Shown piece by piece: positions 43,824-52,210 of a DNA stretch of 64,000 nt. The first letter of the stretch is position 1; every line of letters starts with the position of its first letter. Below the pieces are notes generated by a model, which ran no database searches, was not told where the DNA came from, and saw only the letters and a program-made list of their open reading frames with translations. The DNA comes from Streptomyces sp. NRRL F-6131 (GTDB lineage Bacteria > Actinomycetota > Actinomycetes > Streptomycetales > Streptomycetaceae). Position numbers and translations under genes: made by a program. Where the stretch lies: positions 50,831 through 114,830 of the forward strand of contig JOHN01000021.1 in assembly GCA_000719695.1 (NCBI GenBank), given 5' to 3'.

Positions 43824-44364
43824 CGGAGCGGCGGCGCAGCACGGCGAAGCCCAGCGCGCCGGCACCGAGGGCGGCCACCGCGCCGCCACCGGCGAGCTTG
43901 AGGCCGGAGGAGTCGTCCGCGCCGGAGCCGTCACCGGCCTGGGCGGCGCCCTTGGGAACCTCACGGACCTGCGGCTGGGTGCCGGTCGGCGGCTTCGGGT
44001 GGACCGGGGCCGGGCCGGTACCGGGACCCGGGGCGACCGACGGCGCCGCGCCCGGCTCGGCGGGCCGCGGCGGCGCGTCCTTCTGCGGGCCGGCGGAGGG
44101 CGTCGCCGGGGCCGGCGCGGCGGTCGGCCTGGCGGTCGGGGTCGCCGGGGCCGGAGCGGACTCCTTGACGGCGGCACCGCTGCCGGTGTCGGCCCCCGCG
44201 GCCGGGGCCTTCGGGGCCGGGGCGACGGGCGCGCCGCCGTCGGCCCAGGCCTGCCCGCCGGTGACGGTGGCGAGCAGGGCGGCGCCGGTCAGGGCGCAGA
44301 CGGCCGACAGCCGGGAGACACCGGTCGTCCGCCGGCCGCTGTTCCTGGTCGTACGCATGGCCAT
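43810..44364 (-). CDS. Secreted Pro/Ala-rich protein with C-terminal membrane anchor
   Basis: 184 aa. Signal peptide (residues 1-41, SAVCALTGAALLATVTGGQAWA), then a Pro/Ala/Gly-rich stretch of about 100 residues without folded-domain character. A C-terminal hydrophobic helix (LAGGGAVAALGAGALGFAVL) and RRR tail follow. This is the layout of a sortase substrate, but I find no LPxTG or LAxTG in front of the helix. GAAGGAGAG precedes the ATG at 44364; a second ATG at 44358 is possible. Partnered with the sortase gene that overlaps its end. Confidence 0.8.
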   Translation of the reverse strand: MAMRTTRNSGRRTTGVSRLSAVCALTGAALLATVTGGQAWADGGAPVAPAPKAPAAGADTGSGAAVKESAPAPATPTARPTAAPAPATPSAGPQKDAPPRPAEPGAAPSVAPGPGTGPAPVHPKPPTGTQPQVREVPKGAAQAGDGSGADDSSGLKLAGGGAVAALGAGALGFAVLRRRSGARG

Positions 44365-44576
44365 ACGAACTCTCCTTCATCGTGGGTGACGCGGGCTCCG
44401 GCACCCTGCGGCCGGTGCGTCAGGACTGACCGTAGGAAGTCCGTGTCGCGGTCCCCGGCCGGTCGTGTCACGACGGCTCATCGGCTGCGTAACATCCGTC
44501 CGGCGATCCGCGGAGCGGGTGCCGGGCCGGTCGCCCCCGGCGGGAAAACCGCTGGTCGACGCCTCTGTGTCACCCG

Positions 44577-44582
44577 TAACAT
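44577..44582 (+). promoter_or_regulatory. -10 box TAACAT of the GNAT gene (leaderless)
   Basis: TAACAT is followed by 6 nt and the GTG at 44589. The same CGTAACATCCG string occurs at about 44485-44495, so a second, upstream promoter is possible. Confidence 0.45.
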
Positions 44583-44588
44583 CCGCCC

Positions 44589-45218
44589 GTGACCGAGAGC
44601 GAGAACGCACCCGAGAACACGTCCGAGCACCCCCACGAGAGCGGGGACGACCACGAGGAGAGGGTCCGGGAGGTGTGCTGGCGGGGCCGGAAGGTCGCGT
44701 TCGCCACCGTCGACGTCGACGACGCCGAGGTGCTGCAGCGCTGGCGCTCGGACCCGGTGGCCGTCCACCAGATCGGCTACTGGCCCCGGGCCCTCTCCGC
44801 CCTGCGGGAGCGGCTGGAGCGCCAGCGGGACGACAACGACCGGGACGACTTCCTGGTGCTGCTCCCCGACGGCACGCCGATCGGCCACATCGCCCTCTTC
44901 GACCAGGACCTCGCCGACGGCACGGCGGAGATCTCGCTGCTCATGGACCCGCGGCACCGGGGGGCGGGCCACGGCTCGGACGCCGTCGACGCGCTGGTCG
45001 ACCTCGCCTTCGGCGAACTGCCCCTGCACCGGCTCCAGGCCGTCACCCACACCGGCAACGCCGCCGCGCTCGCCGTCCTCCTCGGCGCGGGCTTCGTCCA
45101 GGAGGGCGTGCGGCGCTCGGCGTGCCTGCACCGGGGCAGCCGGTACGACGCGGCGGTGCTGTCGCTGCTGCGGCCGGAGTGGGAGGCGCTCGACCGGCCG
45201 CGGTCCTGGGAGCACTGA
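44589..45218 (+). CDS. GNAT-family N-acetyltransferase (RimJ/RimL type)
   Basis: 209 aa. Acidic 25-residue N-terminus, then the GNAT fold: VLQRWRSDPVAVHQIGYWP, strand IGHIALFDQDLADGTAEISLLM, the acetyl-CoA pyrophosphate loop PRHRGAGHGSDAV and HRLQAVTHTGNAAALAVLLGAGFVQEGVRR. That last stretch is the RimJ/RimL-type C-terminus with its Asn. Substrate could be a ribosomal or other protein N-terminus, or a small molecule. It is convergent with the ArsR gene (4 bp between stops). Confidence 0.85.
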   Translation: MTESENAPENTSEHPHESGDDHEERVREVCWRGRKVAFATVDVDDAEVLQRWRSDPVAVHQIGYWPRALSALRERLERQRDDNDRDDFLVLLPDGTPIGHIALFDQDLADGTAEISLLMDPRHRGAGHGSDAVDALVDLAFGELPLHRLQAVTHTGNAAALAVLLGAGFVQEGVRRSACLHRGSRYDAAVLSLLRPEWEALDRPRSWEH

Positions 45219-45222
45219 TCCG

Positions 45223-45588
45223 TCAGCGAGCGTCCTCGCCCCCCGGGGCCGGGGTGGTCCCGACACGGGCGTGGGCGGCGAGGACGGTGTCCAGGAGTGC
45301 GGGGAAGCGCTGCTCCAGGTCGGCTGTGCGGAGGGTGGAGAAGCGGCGGTTGGCCTCCTCGCGCTGGCTGATCACGCCGGACTCGCGCAGCACCTTGAAG
45401 TGGTGGCTGAGGGTGGAGGGCGCGACGTCCACCGGGAAGGTGCCGCAGGCGCGTTCCGACTCGGCGCGGAGCACCCGGACGATGGTCATCCGGGTGGGGT
45501 CGGCGAGCGCGTGCAGGACGTCGAAGAGGTCGATCTCCTCGGTCGCCGGGTGGGTGAGGGTCGGTCGGCGGCGCGTACTGCGAGGCAT
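45223..45588 (-). CDS. ArsR-family transcriptional repressor
   Basis: 121 aa winged-helix regulator. LFDVLHALADPTRMTIVRVLRAESERACGTFPVDVAPSTLSHHFKVLRESGVISQREEANRRFSTLRTADLEQRFPALLDTV contains the ArsR recognition helix with S-T-L-S-H-H-F. A metal-type CxC motif is absent (one Cys in RACGTF). This is consistent with the non-metal ArsR repressors that control oxidoreductases. ATG 45588 follows GAGAGG. It is divergent from the quinone oxidoreductase gene with a symmetric operator between them. Confidence 0.88.
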   Translation of the reverse strand: MPRSTRRRPTLTHPATEEIDLFDVLHALADPTRMTIVRVLRAESERACGTFPVDVAPSTLSHHFKVLRESGVISQREEANRRFSTLRTADLEQRFPALLDTVLAAHARVGTTPAPGGEDAR

Positions 45589-45607
45589 GGTAGACCTCTC
45601 TGATCTG

Positions 45608-45679
45608 CGATGTTCGACATCCATCGAAACTGCGTGGTACCACTGTGCCAGGTTCAATTTCGTAGTTCGTCGAACATCG
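45608..45679. promoter_or_regulatory. Paired 11-bp operator sites in the ArsR/oxidoreductase divergent region
   Basis: CGATGTTCGAC (45608-45618) and GTCGAACATCG (45669-45679) are perfect inverted copies 50 bp apart, one near each gene. Each overlaps a smaller palindrome: GATGT-TCG-ACATC and GTTCG-T-CGAAC. Likely ArsR binding sites repressing both genes. Confidence 0.6.
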
Positions 45680-45700
45680 TAGTCGAGGGGGCCGACACCC

Positions 45701-46687
45701 ATGCGCGCACTGGTCATGACCGCACCCGGCGGATCCGAGAACTCGCGGGTCCAGCAGGTCGGGACGCCCGAGCCCGGCCCCGGACAGGTGACGGTCGACG
45801 TCGCCTACGCCGGCCTGAACTTCGTCGACGTGATGACCCGCCGGGGCGACGCCGCCTATGCCGCCGACTGGCCGTACCGGCCCGGCAAGGAGGTGGCCGG
45901 CACCGTCCGGGCGCTCGGCGCGGGCGTCACCGGACTGGCCGTCGGCGAGCGGGTGGTCGCCGCACCCGTGGGCGCCGGGCTCGCCGAGGTGGTGACCGCC
46001 GAGGCGGCGCTCACCGTGCCGCTCCCCGACGGGGTCGGGCTGCGCGAGGCCGCCGCCGTCCCGCTGGGCCTCGCCACCGCGCTGCTGCTGCTGACCGACG
46101 CCGGCCGCTTCACCCCCGGCGACACCGTCCTGGTGCACTCCGCGGGCGGCGGCATCGGCCACGCCCTCGCCCGGCTCGTCCCCCTGCTCGGCGGCGGCCG
46201 GCTGATCGGCACCGTCGGCCGTCCGGAGAAGGCCGCGGCCGTGCTCGCCACCGGCTACCGGCACGTCTTCGCCCGGGACGAGGCACTGGCGGAGGCGGTC
46301 CGGAGCGCCACCGACGGACGGGGCGTCGACCTCGTGCTCGACCCGCTGGGCACCGAGGCCCTGGAGCTCGACCTCGCCGTAGCGGCACCCGGTGCCCGGA
46401 TCGTGCTCTTCGGCAACGCCGGCGGCGGCGCCGTCGCCGACCTGCCCCCGCTGGCCCGCCTGATGGCGGGCAACCTGACCGTCACCGGCTTCAGCCACCG
46501 CGGCCTCGCCGCCACCGCCCCCGAGCGGCTCGCCCGGGCGGTCCGCCGGGTCGTCGACCTGCTGGCGGACGGCGACCTGGAGCTGCCCGTCGTCGAACTG
46601 CCCGACCTGGCCGCCGTCCCGGCCGCCCACGACGCGATGGCGGCCGGACGGGCGACCGGCAAGTACGTGGTGCGGGTCGGCGGATGA
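45701..46687 (+). CDS. Zinc-type alcohol dehydrogenase/quinone oxidoreductase (MDR family)
   Basis: 328 aa NADPH-dependent oxidoreductase of the quinone-oxidoreductase branch. YAGLNFVDVMTRRGD replaces the catalytic-zinc Cys of alcohol dehydrogenases, so it should be zinc-free. PGKEVAGTVRALGAGVTGLAVGERVV and the cofactor loop LVHSAGGGIGHALARL are typical. Likely reduces quinones or enones. Divergent from an ArsR repressor with shared operator sequences, so probably induced by its substrate type. Confidence 0.88.
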   Translation: MRALVMTAPGGSENSRVQQVGTPEPGPGQVTVDVAYAGLNFVDVMTRRGDAAYAADWPYRPGKEVAGTVRALGAGVTGLAVGERVVAAPVGAGLAEVVTAEAALTVPLPDGVGLREAAAVPLGLATALLLLTDAGRFTPGDTVLVHSAGGGIGHALARLVPLLGGGRLIGTVGRPEKAAAVLATGYRHVFARDEALAEAVRSATDGRGVDLVLDPLGTEALELDLAVAAPGARIVLFGNAGGGAVADLPPLARLMAGNLTVTGFSHRGLAATAPERLARAVRRVVDLLADGDLELPVVELPDLAAVPAAHDAMAAGRATGKYVVRVGG

Positions 46688-46817
46688 ACCCGGCCGGGGA
46701 GCGTGACCAGGCACGACCGCTTCCGACCGGCCCCGACCGAAGTGGCGGAAGGGACCTAGGTCGCAGGGTCGAGGGCGACCCGAACCGCAGCCGGAGGCCC
46801 GGCCACCGCCCGATCCG

Positions 46818-46823
46818 TACGGT
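46818..46823 (+). promoter_or_regulatory. -10 box TACGGT of the N-acetyltransferase gene (leaderless)
   Basis: TACGGT followed by 6 nt and the ATG at 46830; no Shine-Dalgarno sequence is present. Confidence 0.5.
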
Positions 46824-46829
46824 GGCGGT

Positions 46830-47642
46830 ATGAGCGTCGACCTCGGCAAGTACTTCGCACGCATCGGGTGGGACGGCGAACGGGCGCCCACCCTGGCCAC
46901 GCTCCGTTCACTGCAACACGCGCACGTGGTGGCCATCCCGTTCGAGAACATCGACGTGGTGGTCGGCACCGTGCCCTCGCTGGACCTCACCGACCTGGAG
47001 GCCAAGCTCGTGGCCGGCTCGCGCGGCGGGTACTGCTTCGAGCACAACACCCTCTTCGCCGACGTGCTGGAGCAGCTCGGCTACGGCGTCACCCGGTACA
47101 CCGGGCGGGTGCGGGTCGGTGCCCGGCCCGGGGAGGTGCGGCCGCGCACCCACCTGGTGCTGGCCGTCGAGGTGCCGGGGTCGGACGGGACGCCGCACCT
47201 CGTGGACGTCGGCTTCGGCTCGCTCGACGCGCTGCTGGAGCCGCTGCCGATGATCCCCGGGGTGGTCCGGGAGGGCCGCGGCCGCCGGCACCGGCTGGTG
47301 CTGGAGGAGGCGGACGGCCCCGCACCGGTCTGGGTGCTCCAGGCGCGGTCCGGGGACGCCTGGATCGAACTGGTGTCGTTCACCCGCGACACCGCGCCGC
47401 TGACGGACATCGGCGTCGCCAACTGGCACGTCGCCACCCACCCGCGCTCGCCGTTCCGCCGCCTCTTCGTGCAGCGGACCGACCCCGCCGGTCACCTGGC
47501 GCTGGACGGCACCACCCTCACCCGCACCGCGCCCGACGGCACGGTGACGGTGGAGCAGGTCGACGGGGCGGAGGAGCTGCGGGAGCTGCTGGAGACGGAG
47601 TTCGGCATCACCCCGCCGCCCGGCGTCCGCCCGCAGCGCTGA
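46830..47642 (+). CDS. Arylamine N-acetyltransferase
   Basis: 270 aa. It acetylates arylamines or hydrazines from acetyl-CoA through a Cys-His-Asp triad. FENIDVV near residue 39 and RGGYCFEHN (Cys) are the family signature. THLVLAVEV holds the His and LVDVGFGS the Asp. All three catalytic residues are present and the length is typical. Monocistronic by its own leaderless promoter and a strong terminator after it. Confidence 0.93.
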   Translation: MSVDLGKYFARIGWDGERAPTLATLRSLQHAHVVAIPFENIDVVVGTVPSLDLTDLEAKLVAGSRGGYCFEHNTLFADVLEQLGYGVTRYTGRVRVGARPGEVRPRTHLVLAVEVPGSDGTPHLVDVGFGSLDALLEPLPMIPGVVREGRGRRHRLVLEEADGPAPVWVLQARSGDAWIELVSFTRDTAPLTDIGVANWHVATHPRSPFRRLFVQRTDPAGHLALDGTTLTRTAPDGTVTVEQVDGAEELRELLETEFGITPPPGVRPQR

Positions 47643-47644
47643 GG

Positions 47645-47682
47645 CCCCGCCTCCGGACGCCGGGTCGCGTCCGGAGGCGGGG
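47645..47682. terminator. Bidirectional 16-bp-stem terminator
   Basis: CCCCGCCTCCGGACGC and GCGTCCGGAGGCGGGG pair perfectly with a 6-nt loop, between convergent genes. Confidence 0.88.
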
Positions 47683-47699
47683 GGCGGGCGCCGTGCCGG

Positions 47700-48995
47700 T
47701 CAGCTCCCCGCGGGGGAGACGACGGCGTACGCGCCGCGGGCCGCCGGCGAGAAGTGGTGGCGGATCACCTGGTCGCTGGAGTTGCCCTCGATGGTGTCGA
47801 CAGTGCCGTCCGCGTAGGCCTTCTCGACGAGGCCGACGTGGACGCTGGTGCCGGTGCTCTGCGGGCCGGTGCCGAAGACGATGGCGTCACCGGGCTGCGG
47901 GTTGCTCAGACCGCTGTGCAGGGTGCCGTGGTTGCGGCCGTAGTAGTAGAAGTCCCCGCTGAAGGCGGTGCTGAAGTCGACGCCGGCCTGCCGCCACGCC
48001 CAGCTGGCGAACAGGGCGCACCAGGCCTCGCACGGCCCGTACGGGTTGCAGTTGTTGCCCCACTCGTGGACGCCGAGCTGGGACCGGGCCGCCTGGACGA
48101 TCTTGTCGCGGACGCCGCCCTCCAGCGGCGGCACGGTGGGGCTGCCACCGCTCTCGCCGCCCGGGCTGCCGCCGCCGAGCTCGCGGGCGATGCCCATCGA
48201 CGCCATGGTCCGCGGGCCGGCGATGCCGTCGACCTCCAGGTTGTGGGCGCTCTGGTAGGCGCGCACCGCGTTGAGGGTGGCGGTGCCGTAGTCGCCGTCG
48301 GCGGGGGTGTTCGCCTTGCCCTGCACCTCCTTCACCTTGGCGGTCAGCGCCGCGTTGGTCATCGGTCCGGCGATGCCGTCGACCGAGAGGGCGTTGTCGC
48401 TCTGGAAGGAGAGCACCGCGTTCTTGGTGGCCGGGCCGTAGACGCCGTCCACGCCGTCCTGGCCGAGGTAGCCGAGGCCGACCAGGTTGCGCTGGAGCAG
48501 CTTGGTGTCGCTGCTGGTGCCGGTGCCGCTGGAGGTGATGCGGTCGATGTTCATCGCGCCCATGGTCAGCGGGCCGGCTATGCCGTCCACGCCCAGGCGG
48601 TGGGCGCTCTGGAAGGCGCGGACCGCGGCGGTGGTGCCGGGGCCGTAGTCGCCGTCGGCGGAGACGCCCGCCTCGGCCTGCACCTGCTTCACCTTGCCGA
48701 GCAGCGCGGCCATGGTGTTCGTCCCGGCGTCGCCGTCGACGGCCAGGCCGTTGTCGCGCTGGAAGTGCCGCACCGAGTCGGTGGTCTGCGGGCCGTAGGA
48801 GCCGTCGACGCCGCTGAGCGGGAGGTAGCTGAGCCCGGCGAGGTCGCGCTGGAGCAGCCGGACGTCCACCGCGTGGGCCTGCCCCGCGACGGGGCCGAGC
48901 AGCAGGCCGAACAGGAGCACGGCCATGGCCAGGACGGAGGCGGCGAGGCGGGCGCCGGGCGCCCGGGTGGATGGGCGGAGGACCGCTGTGGACAT
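47700..48995 (-). CDS. Secreted peptidoglycan-binding CHAP-domain protein
   Basis: About 431 aa. Signal peptide (to about residue 40, AVLLFGLLLGPVAGQAHA). Four PG_binding_1-type repeats follow, each ending in a variant of AVDGIAGPxTMxAM. A C-terminal CHAP amidase/endopeptidase domain carries the nucleophile in CEAWCALFASWAWRQAGV and His in SVHVGLVEK. It likely cleaves or remodels peptidoglycan outside the cell. AGGAGA precedes ATG 48995. The DGxxG repeat spacing is regular, consistent with domain duplication. Confidence 0.9.
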   Translation of the reverse strand: MSTAVLRPSTRAPGARLAASVLAMAVLLFGLLLGPVAGQAHAVDVRLLQRDLAGLSYLPLSGVDGSYGPQTTDSVRHFQRDNGLAVDGDAGTNTMAALLGKVKQVQAEAGVSADGDYGPGTTAAVRAFQSAHRLGVDGIAGPLTMGAMNIDRITSSGTGTSSDTKLLQRNLVGLGYLGQDGVDGVYGPATKNAVLSFQSDNALSVDGIAGPMTNAALTAKVKEVQGKANTPADGDYGTATLNAVRAYQSAHNLEVDGIAGPRTMASMGIARELGGGSPGGESGGSPTVPPLEGGVRDKIVQAARSQLGVHEWGNNCNPYGPCEAWCALFASWAWRQAGVDFSTAFSGDFYYYGRNHGTLHSGLSNPQPGDAIVFGTGPQSTGTSVHVGLVEKAYADGTVDTIEGNSSDQVIRHHFSPAARGAYAVVSPAGS

Positions 48996-49290
48996 GGGGA
49001 GGTGTCTCCTTCTGGATTCGTCCGGGGAGTCCGGGACGCGTGCGCGGGGCCGCGACGGGTCCACCGGTCGGCGGCGCCACGTGCGGGGCGGTCGGGAGAC
49101 GGCGGTGGTCCGGCCGGTCCCCGCCCCGGAGCGCCCACTCTGGCCCGGCGGTGAACCGCGGGTCGAGGGGTGCCCGGATCCTTGAGACCGCGCGGCGCGT
49201 CTCAGGCCGCTGACCTGCCCGGTGAGACACCGTCACATCCCAACCTGAGACGCTCCGCACTCCAGTGGGAACGTGTTTGACGACTCGTCA

Positions 49291-49701
49291 TCACCTCCGC
49301 GGACGGCCGGCGGAGGGGCCGCGGCCCAGGTCGAGCAGGCTCAGGCCGAACATCAGCACGCCCAGTGGCACGTGCAGCGCCGGGTGGTGGGTGACGCCCA
49401 GCACCACCTGGGCGGAGGCCAGCACCAGGAAGCCGGTGGCGTACAGGACCGGCCGGGCGGGGCCGCCGCCCGGCCGCCAGGCCAGGACCGCGGCCAGCAG
49501 GTAGAGCATCGAGGTGCCGTACATGACCCGCGCGCCGACGCTGTGCAGCGTCTCGCCGTAGGAGGTGGAGAGCAGCAGGCCGGCGGTGGTCGCCTGGAAG
49601 AAGATCGCCAGGGTCTGCAGGGCGACCGAGATCCGCAGGAGGGCGGGACGGCGGTGTGCGGTGGGGGTGGTCGGGGTGGTGGGGGCTGTCGTGGTGGCCA
49701 T
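49291..49701 (-). CDS. Small membrane protein of unknown function
   Basis: 136 aa with four hydrophobic helices (LLRISVALQTLAIFFQATTAGLLL; YGTSMLYLLAAVLAW; VLYATGFLVLASAQVVLGV; LGVLMFGLSLLDL). A Thr/Pro-rich N-terminal tail precedes them. No family recognised. AAGAGGGAC precedes the ATG. It is divergent from the ECF41 sigma factor gene and may be one of its targets. Confidence 0.75.
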   Translation of the reverse strand: MATTTAPTTPTTPTAHRRPALLRISVALQTLAIFFQATTAGLLLSTSYGETLHSVGARVMYGTSMLYLLAAVLAWRPGGGPARPVLYATGFLVLASAQVVLGVTHHPALHVPLGVLMFGLSLLDLGRGPSAGRPRR

Positions 49702-49812
49702 CGTGCGGTCCCTCTTCCTGCCTCGCGGCGGTGGGTCGGTAGTGTCCCGCTGGTTCGACGAAACAGGCCCGCGAAGTGTGAGGCGGGCGGCGAGGAACAG
49801 GGGGCGACCTGC

Positions 49813-50712
49813 ATGAACACCGGGTACGGGCGGTCCGGACCGCCGGCGGACGGCGCCGTCGGCGAACGGCGCCACCTGATCGACCTCGCCTACCGGATGC
49901 TCGGTTCACCGGCCGAGGCCGAGGACGCCGTCCAGGAGGCCTACGCCCGCTGGTACGCGACGGCGCCGGAGCGGCGGGACGCGATCGCCTCGCCCGGCGC
50001 CTGGCTGACCACCGTGGTCAGCCGGATCTGCCTGGACGTGCTCGGTTCGGCGCGGGTCCGGCGCGAGCGCTACGTCGGCGAGTGGCTGCCGGAGCCGCTG
50101 CCGGACCACGGCGAACGGGCGGCCGGGGCCGGTGATCCCGCCGACCGGATCACCCTGGACGAGTCCGTGGGCATGGCGTTCCTGGTGGTGCTGGAGTCGA
50201 TGACCCCGGCCGAGCGCGTGGTGTTCGTGCTGCACGACGTGTTCCGCTACCCGTTCCCCGAGATCGCCGCGATCGTCGACCGGACACCCGCGGCCTGCCG
50301 CCAGCTGGCCGCCTCGGCCCGCCGCCGGGTCGGTGCCGCGCCCGCCCCGGCGGCCGGGAGCGCCGGCGTGGTGCGGGAGTTCCGACGGGCCTGGGAGGCC
50401 AAGGACATCCGCGCCCTGGTCGGCCTGCTCGACCCGTCGGCCGTGCTGGTCGCGGACGGCGGCGGCCTGGTCGGCGCGGTGCTGCGGCCGGTCGAGGGCG
50501 GCGAGCGGATCGCCCAGTACCTGGCGCTCATGGCCGAGAAGGCCCCCGGGCTGGTCCTGCTGGAGCGCACCGTCAACGGCCGACCCGGCCTGGTGGCCCG
50601 ACGCGAGGGCGTGACGGCGACGGTGGCGGCACTGGACGTCGAGGACGGCCGCATCACCCGCATCTGGGCGGTCCGCAACCCGGAGAAGCTGGGCCGCTGG
50701 GCGACGGTCTGA
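49813..50712 (+). CDS. ECF41-family RNA polymerase sigma factor with SnoaL-like C-terminus
   Basis: 299 aa. Sigma2 region (LIDLAYRMLGSPAEAEDAVQEAYARWY) and sigma4 region (LTPAERVVFVLHDVFRYPFPEIAAIVDRTPAACRQLAASARRRV; read from MTPAERV) are followed by a 110-residue SnoaL-like domain. That domain carries the ECF41 hallmarks WLPEP in the linker, DGGG and NPEKL near the end. In this family the C-terminal extension replaces a separate anti-sigma factor and tunes activity. The usual partner gene for a carboxymuconolactone decarboxylase, oxidoreductase or epimerase is missing; the divergent neighbour is a small membrane protein. Confidence 0.92.
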   Translation: MNTGYGRSGPPADGAVGERRHLIDLAYRMLGSPAEAEDAVQEAYARWYATAPERRDAIASPGAWLTTVVSRICLDVLGSARVRRERYVGEWLPEPLPDHGERAAGAGDPADRITLDESVGMAFLVVLESMTPAERVVFVLHDVFRYPFPEIAAIVDRTPAACRQLAASARRRVGAAPAPAAGSAGVVREFRRAWEAKDIRALVGLLDPSAVLVADGGGLVGAVLRPVEGGERIAQYLALMAEKAPGLVLLERTVNGRPGLVARREGVTATVAALDVEDGRITRIWAVRNPEKLGRWATV

Positions 50713-50960
50713 GGGTCCGGCGTGACGGTCCGACGCTCGGGCGACGGGCGACGGGCGGTGGTCCGGCACTTGGCCGACGGACGGTGGTCCCGCGTCCCGC
50801 CGTACGGGCCCCGGGAGCACGGTCCCGTGTCCGGGCCCGACCCGGAGCACGTTCCCGGGTGCGGTTTCGTCCCCTGCGCGGACGGATTGACGGCCCGTCG
50901 GATGGTCCTCTTGAAGGGCGCCGAGAACAGCTCCGGCGCCCTGACCAGAGGGGTTTTCCC

Positions 50961-52145
50961 GTGAACGAGCACGCATCGCAGCAGCACCTTCCCGGCCGCC
51001 TCCGCGCCGACCGCCTCCGCGCCGGGCGGCGCAGGACGGCGGCGGCCGTGACCGCGGTGGTCGGCGCGGCCGTGGTGGCCGGCGTCCTGGCACCGGGCCC
51101 GGCGGCCTCCGCCGCCCCGCGCCCGGACGTCGTGCAGCAGCGCCTCGACGCGCTGGTGCAGGAGGGCAAGGTGCCCGCGGCGCTCGCCACCGTCAAGGGC
51201 CGCGACGGCCGCACCCGCACCTACGCGGCCGGCGTCGGCGACGCCGCCACCAAGGCCAAGGTGCCGATGGACGGGCAGGTGCGGATCGCCAGCAACACGA
51301 AGTCCTTCACCGCCGTCGTCGTCCTGCAACTGGTCGCCGAGGGCAAGGTCGGCCTGGACAGCAGCGTGGACACCTACCTGCCCGGCCTGGTGCGCGGCGA
51401 GGGCATCGACGGCCGGAACATCACCGTCCGCCAGTTGCTCCAGCACACCAGCGGTCTGCCCGAGTACGTGGACCGCGAGGGCATCCTCAAGGCCCCCCAG
51501 CGCTACTACGAGCCGCGCGAACTCCTCGACGCCGCCCTCGCCCAGAAGGCCCACTTCGCGCCCGGCACGCAGTGGGAGTACAACAACACCGGTTACCTGC
51601 TGGCGGGCATGATCATCCAGAAGGTCACCGGACGCCCGCTCGGCGAGGAGATCACCAAGCGCGTCATCGACCGGATCGGCCTGCGCCACACCTACTTCCC
51701 CACCCCCGGGGACATGACGATCCACGAGGCCCACCCCAAGGGCTACCAGGACAACCCGGACGGGTCGCTGCGCGACTACACCGAGCTGGACCCGTCCTGG
51801 GGCTGGGCGGCCGGCGCGGTCGTGTCGACCAACACCGACGTCACCCGGTTCTTCGGCGCCCTGCTCGGCGGCCGGCTGCTGCCCGCCGCCCAGCTCGCCC
51901 AGATGCGCACCACCGTGCCGGCCGAGGCGATCGGCCCCGGGGCCGGCTACGGGCTCGGCCTGATCAGTCACCCGCTCTCCTGCGGCGGCGTCGCCTGGGG
52001 CCACGGCGGGACGATCCCGGGCTACGAGACCGCCGGCGGCACCACCGACGACGGCCGCGCCGTCAACATCGCGGTGACCACGATCCCGGACGCCGAGACC
52101 ACGATGCGCGTGGACAAGGTGGTGGACGAGGTGCTCTGCCGCTGA
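50961..52145 (+). CDS. Secreted serine hydrolase (DD-peptidase/beta-lactamase class C fold), copy 1
   Basis: 394 aa. Signal peptide (about 1-50, AVVAGVLAPGPAASA). Penicillin-recognising serine hydrolase: SxxK as SNTK, Y-x-N as YNN and the third motif as HGG in WGHGGT. FTAVVVLQLVAEGKVGLDSSV and LLQHTSGLPEY are family segments. A D-alanyl-D-alanine carboxypeptidase or esterase in the wall is expected. Closely related to the next gene over its full length, so a tandem duplicate. GTG start with AGAGGGG upstream. Confidence 0.9.
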   Translation: MNEHASQQHLPGRLRADRLRAGRRRTAAAVTAVVGAAVVAGVLAPGPAASAAPRPDVVQQRLDALVQEGKVPAALATVKGRDGRTRTYAAGVGDAATKAKVPMDGQVRIASNTKSFTAVVVLQLVAEGKVGLDSSVDTYLPGLVRGEGIDGRNITVRQLLQHTSGLPEYVDREGILKAPQRYYEPRELLDAALAQKAHFAPGTQWEYNNTGYLLAGMIIQKVTGRPLGEEITKRVIDRIGLRHTYFPTPGDMTIHEAHPKGYQDNPDGSLRDYTELDPSWGWAAGAVVSTNTDVTRFFGALLGGRLLPAAQLAQMRTTVPAEAIGPGAGYGLGLISHPLSCGGVAWGHGGTIPGYETAGGTTDDGRAVNIAVTTIPDAETTMRVDKVVDEVLCR

Positions 52146-52210
52146 TCCCCGGAGACCCGCCGCCTCCCCTTCGCCCCGTCACCCCTTCGCCTTTCAGCAG
52201 TGGAGTCCCG

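Noticed and set aside
47700..47960. Long plus-strand frames downstream of the N-acetyltransferase gene
   Set aside because: They cross a perfect 16-bp terminator and lie antisense to the CHAP domain.
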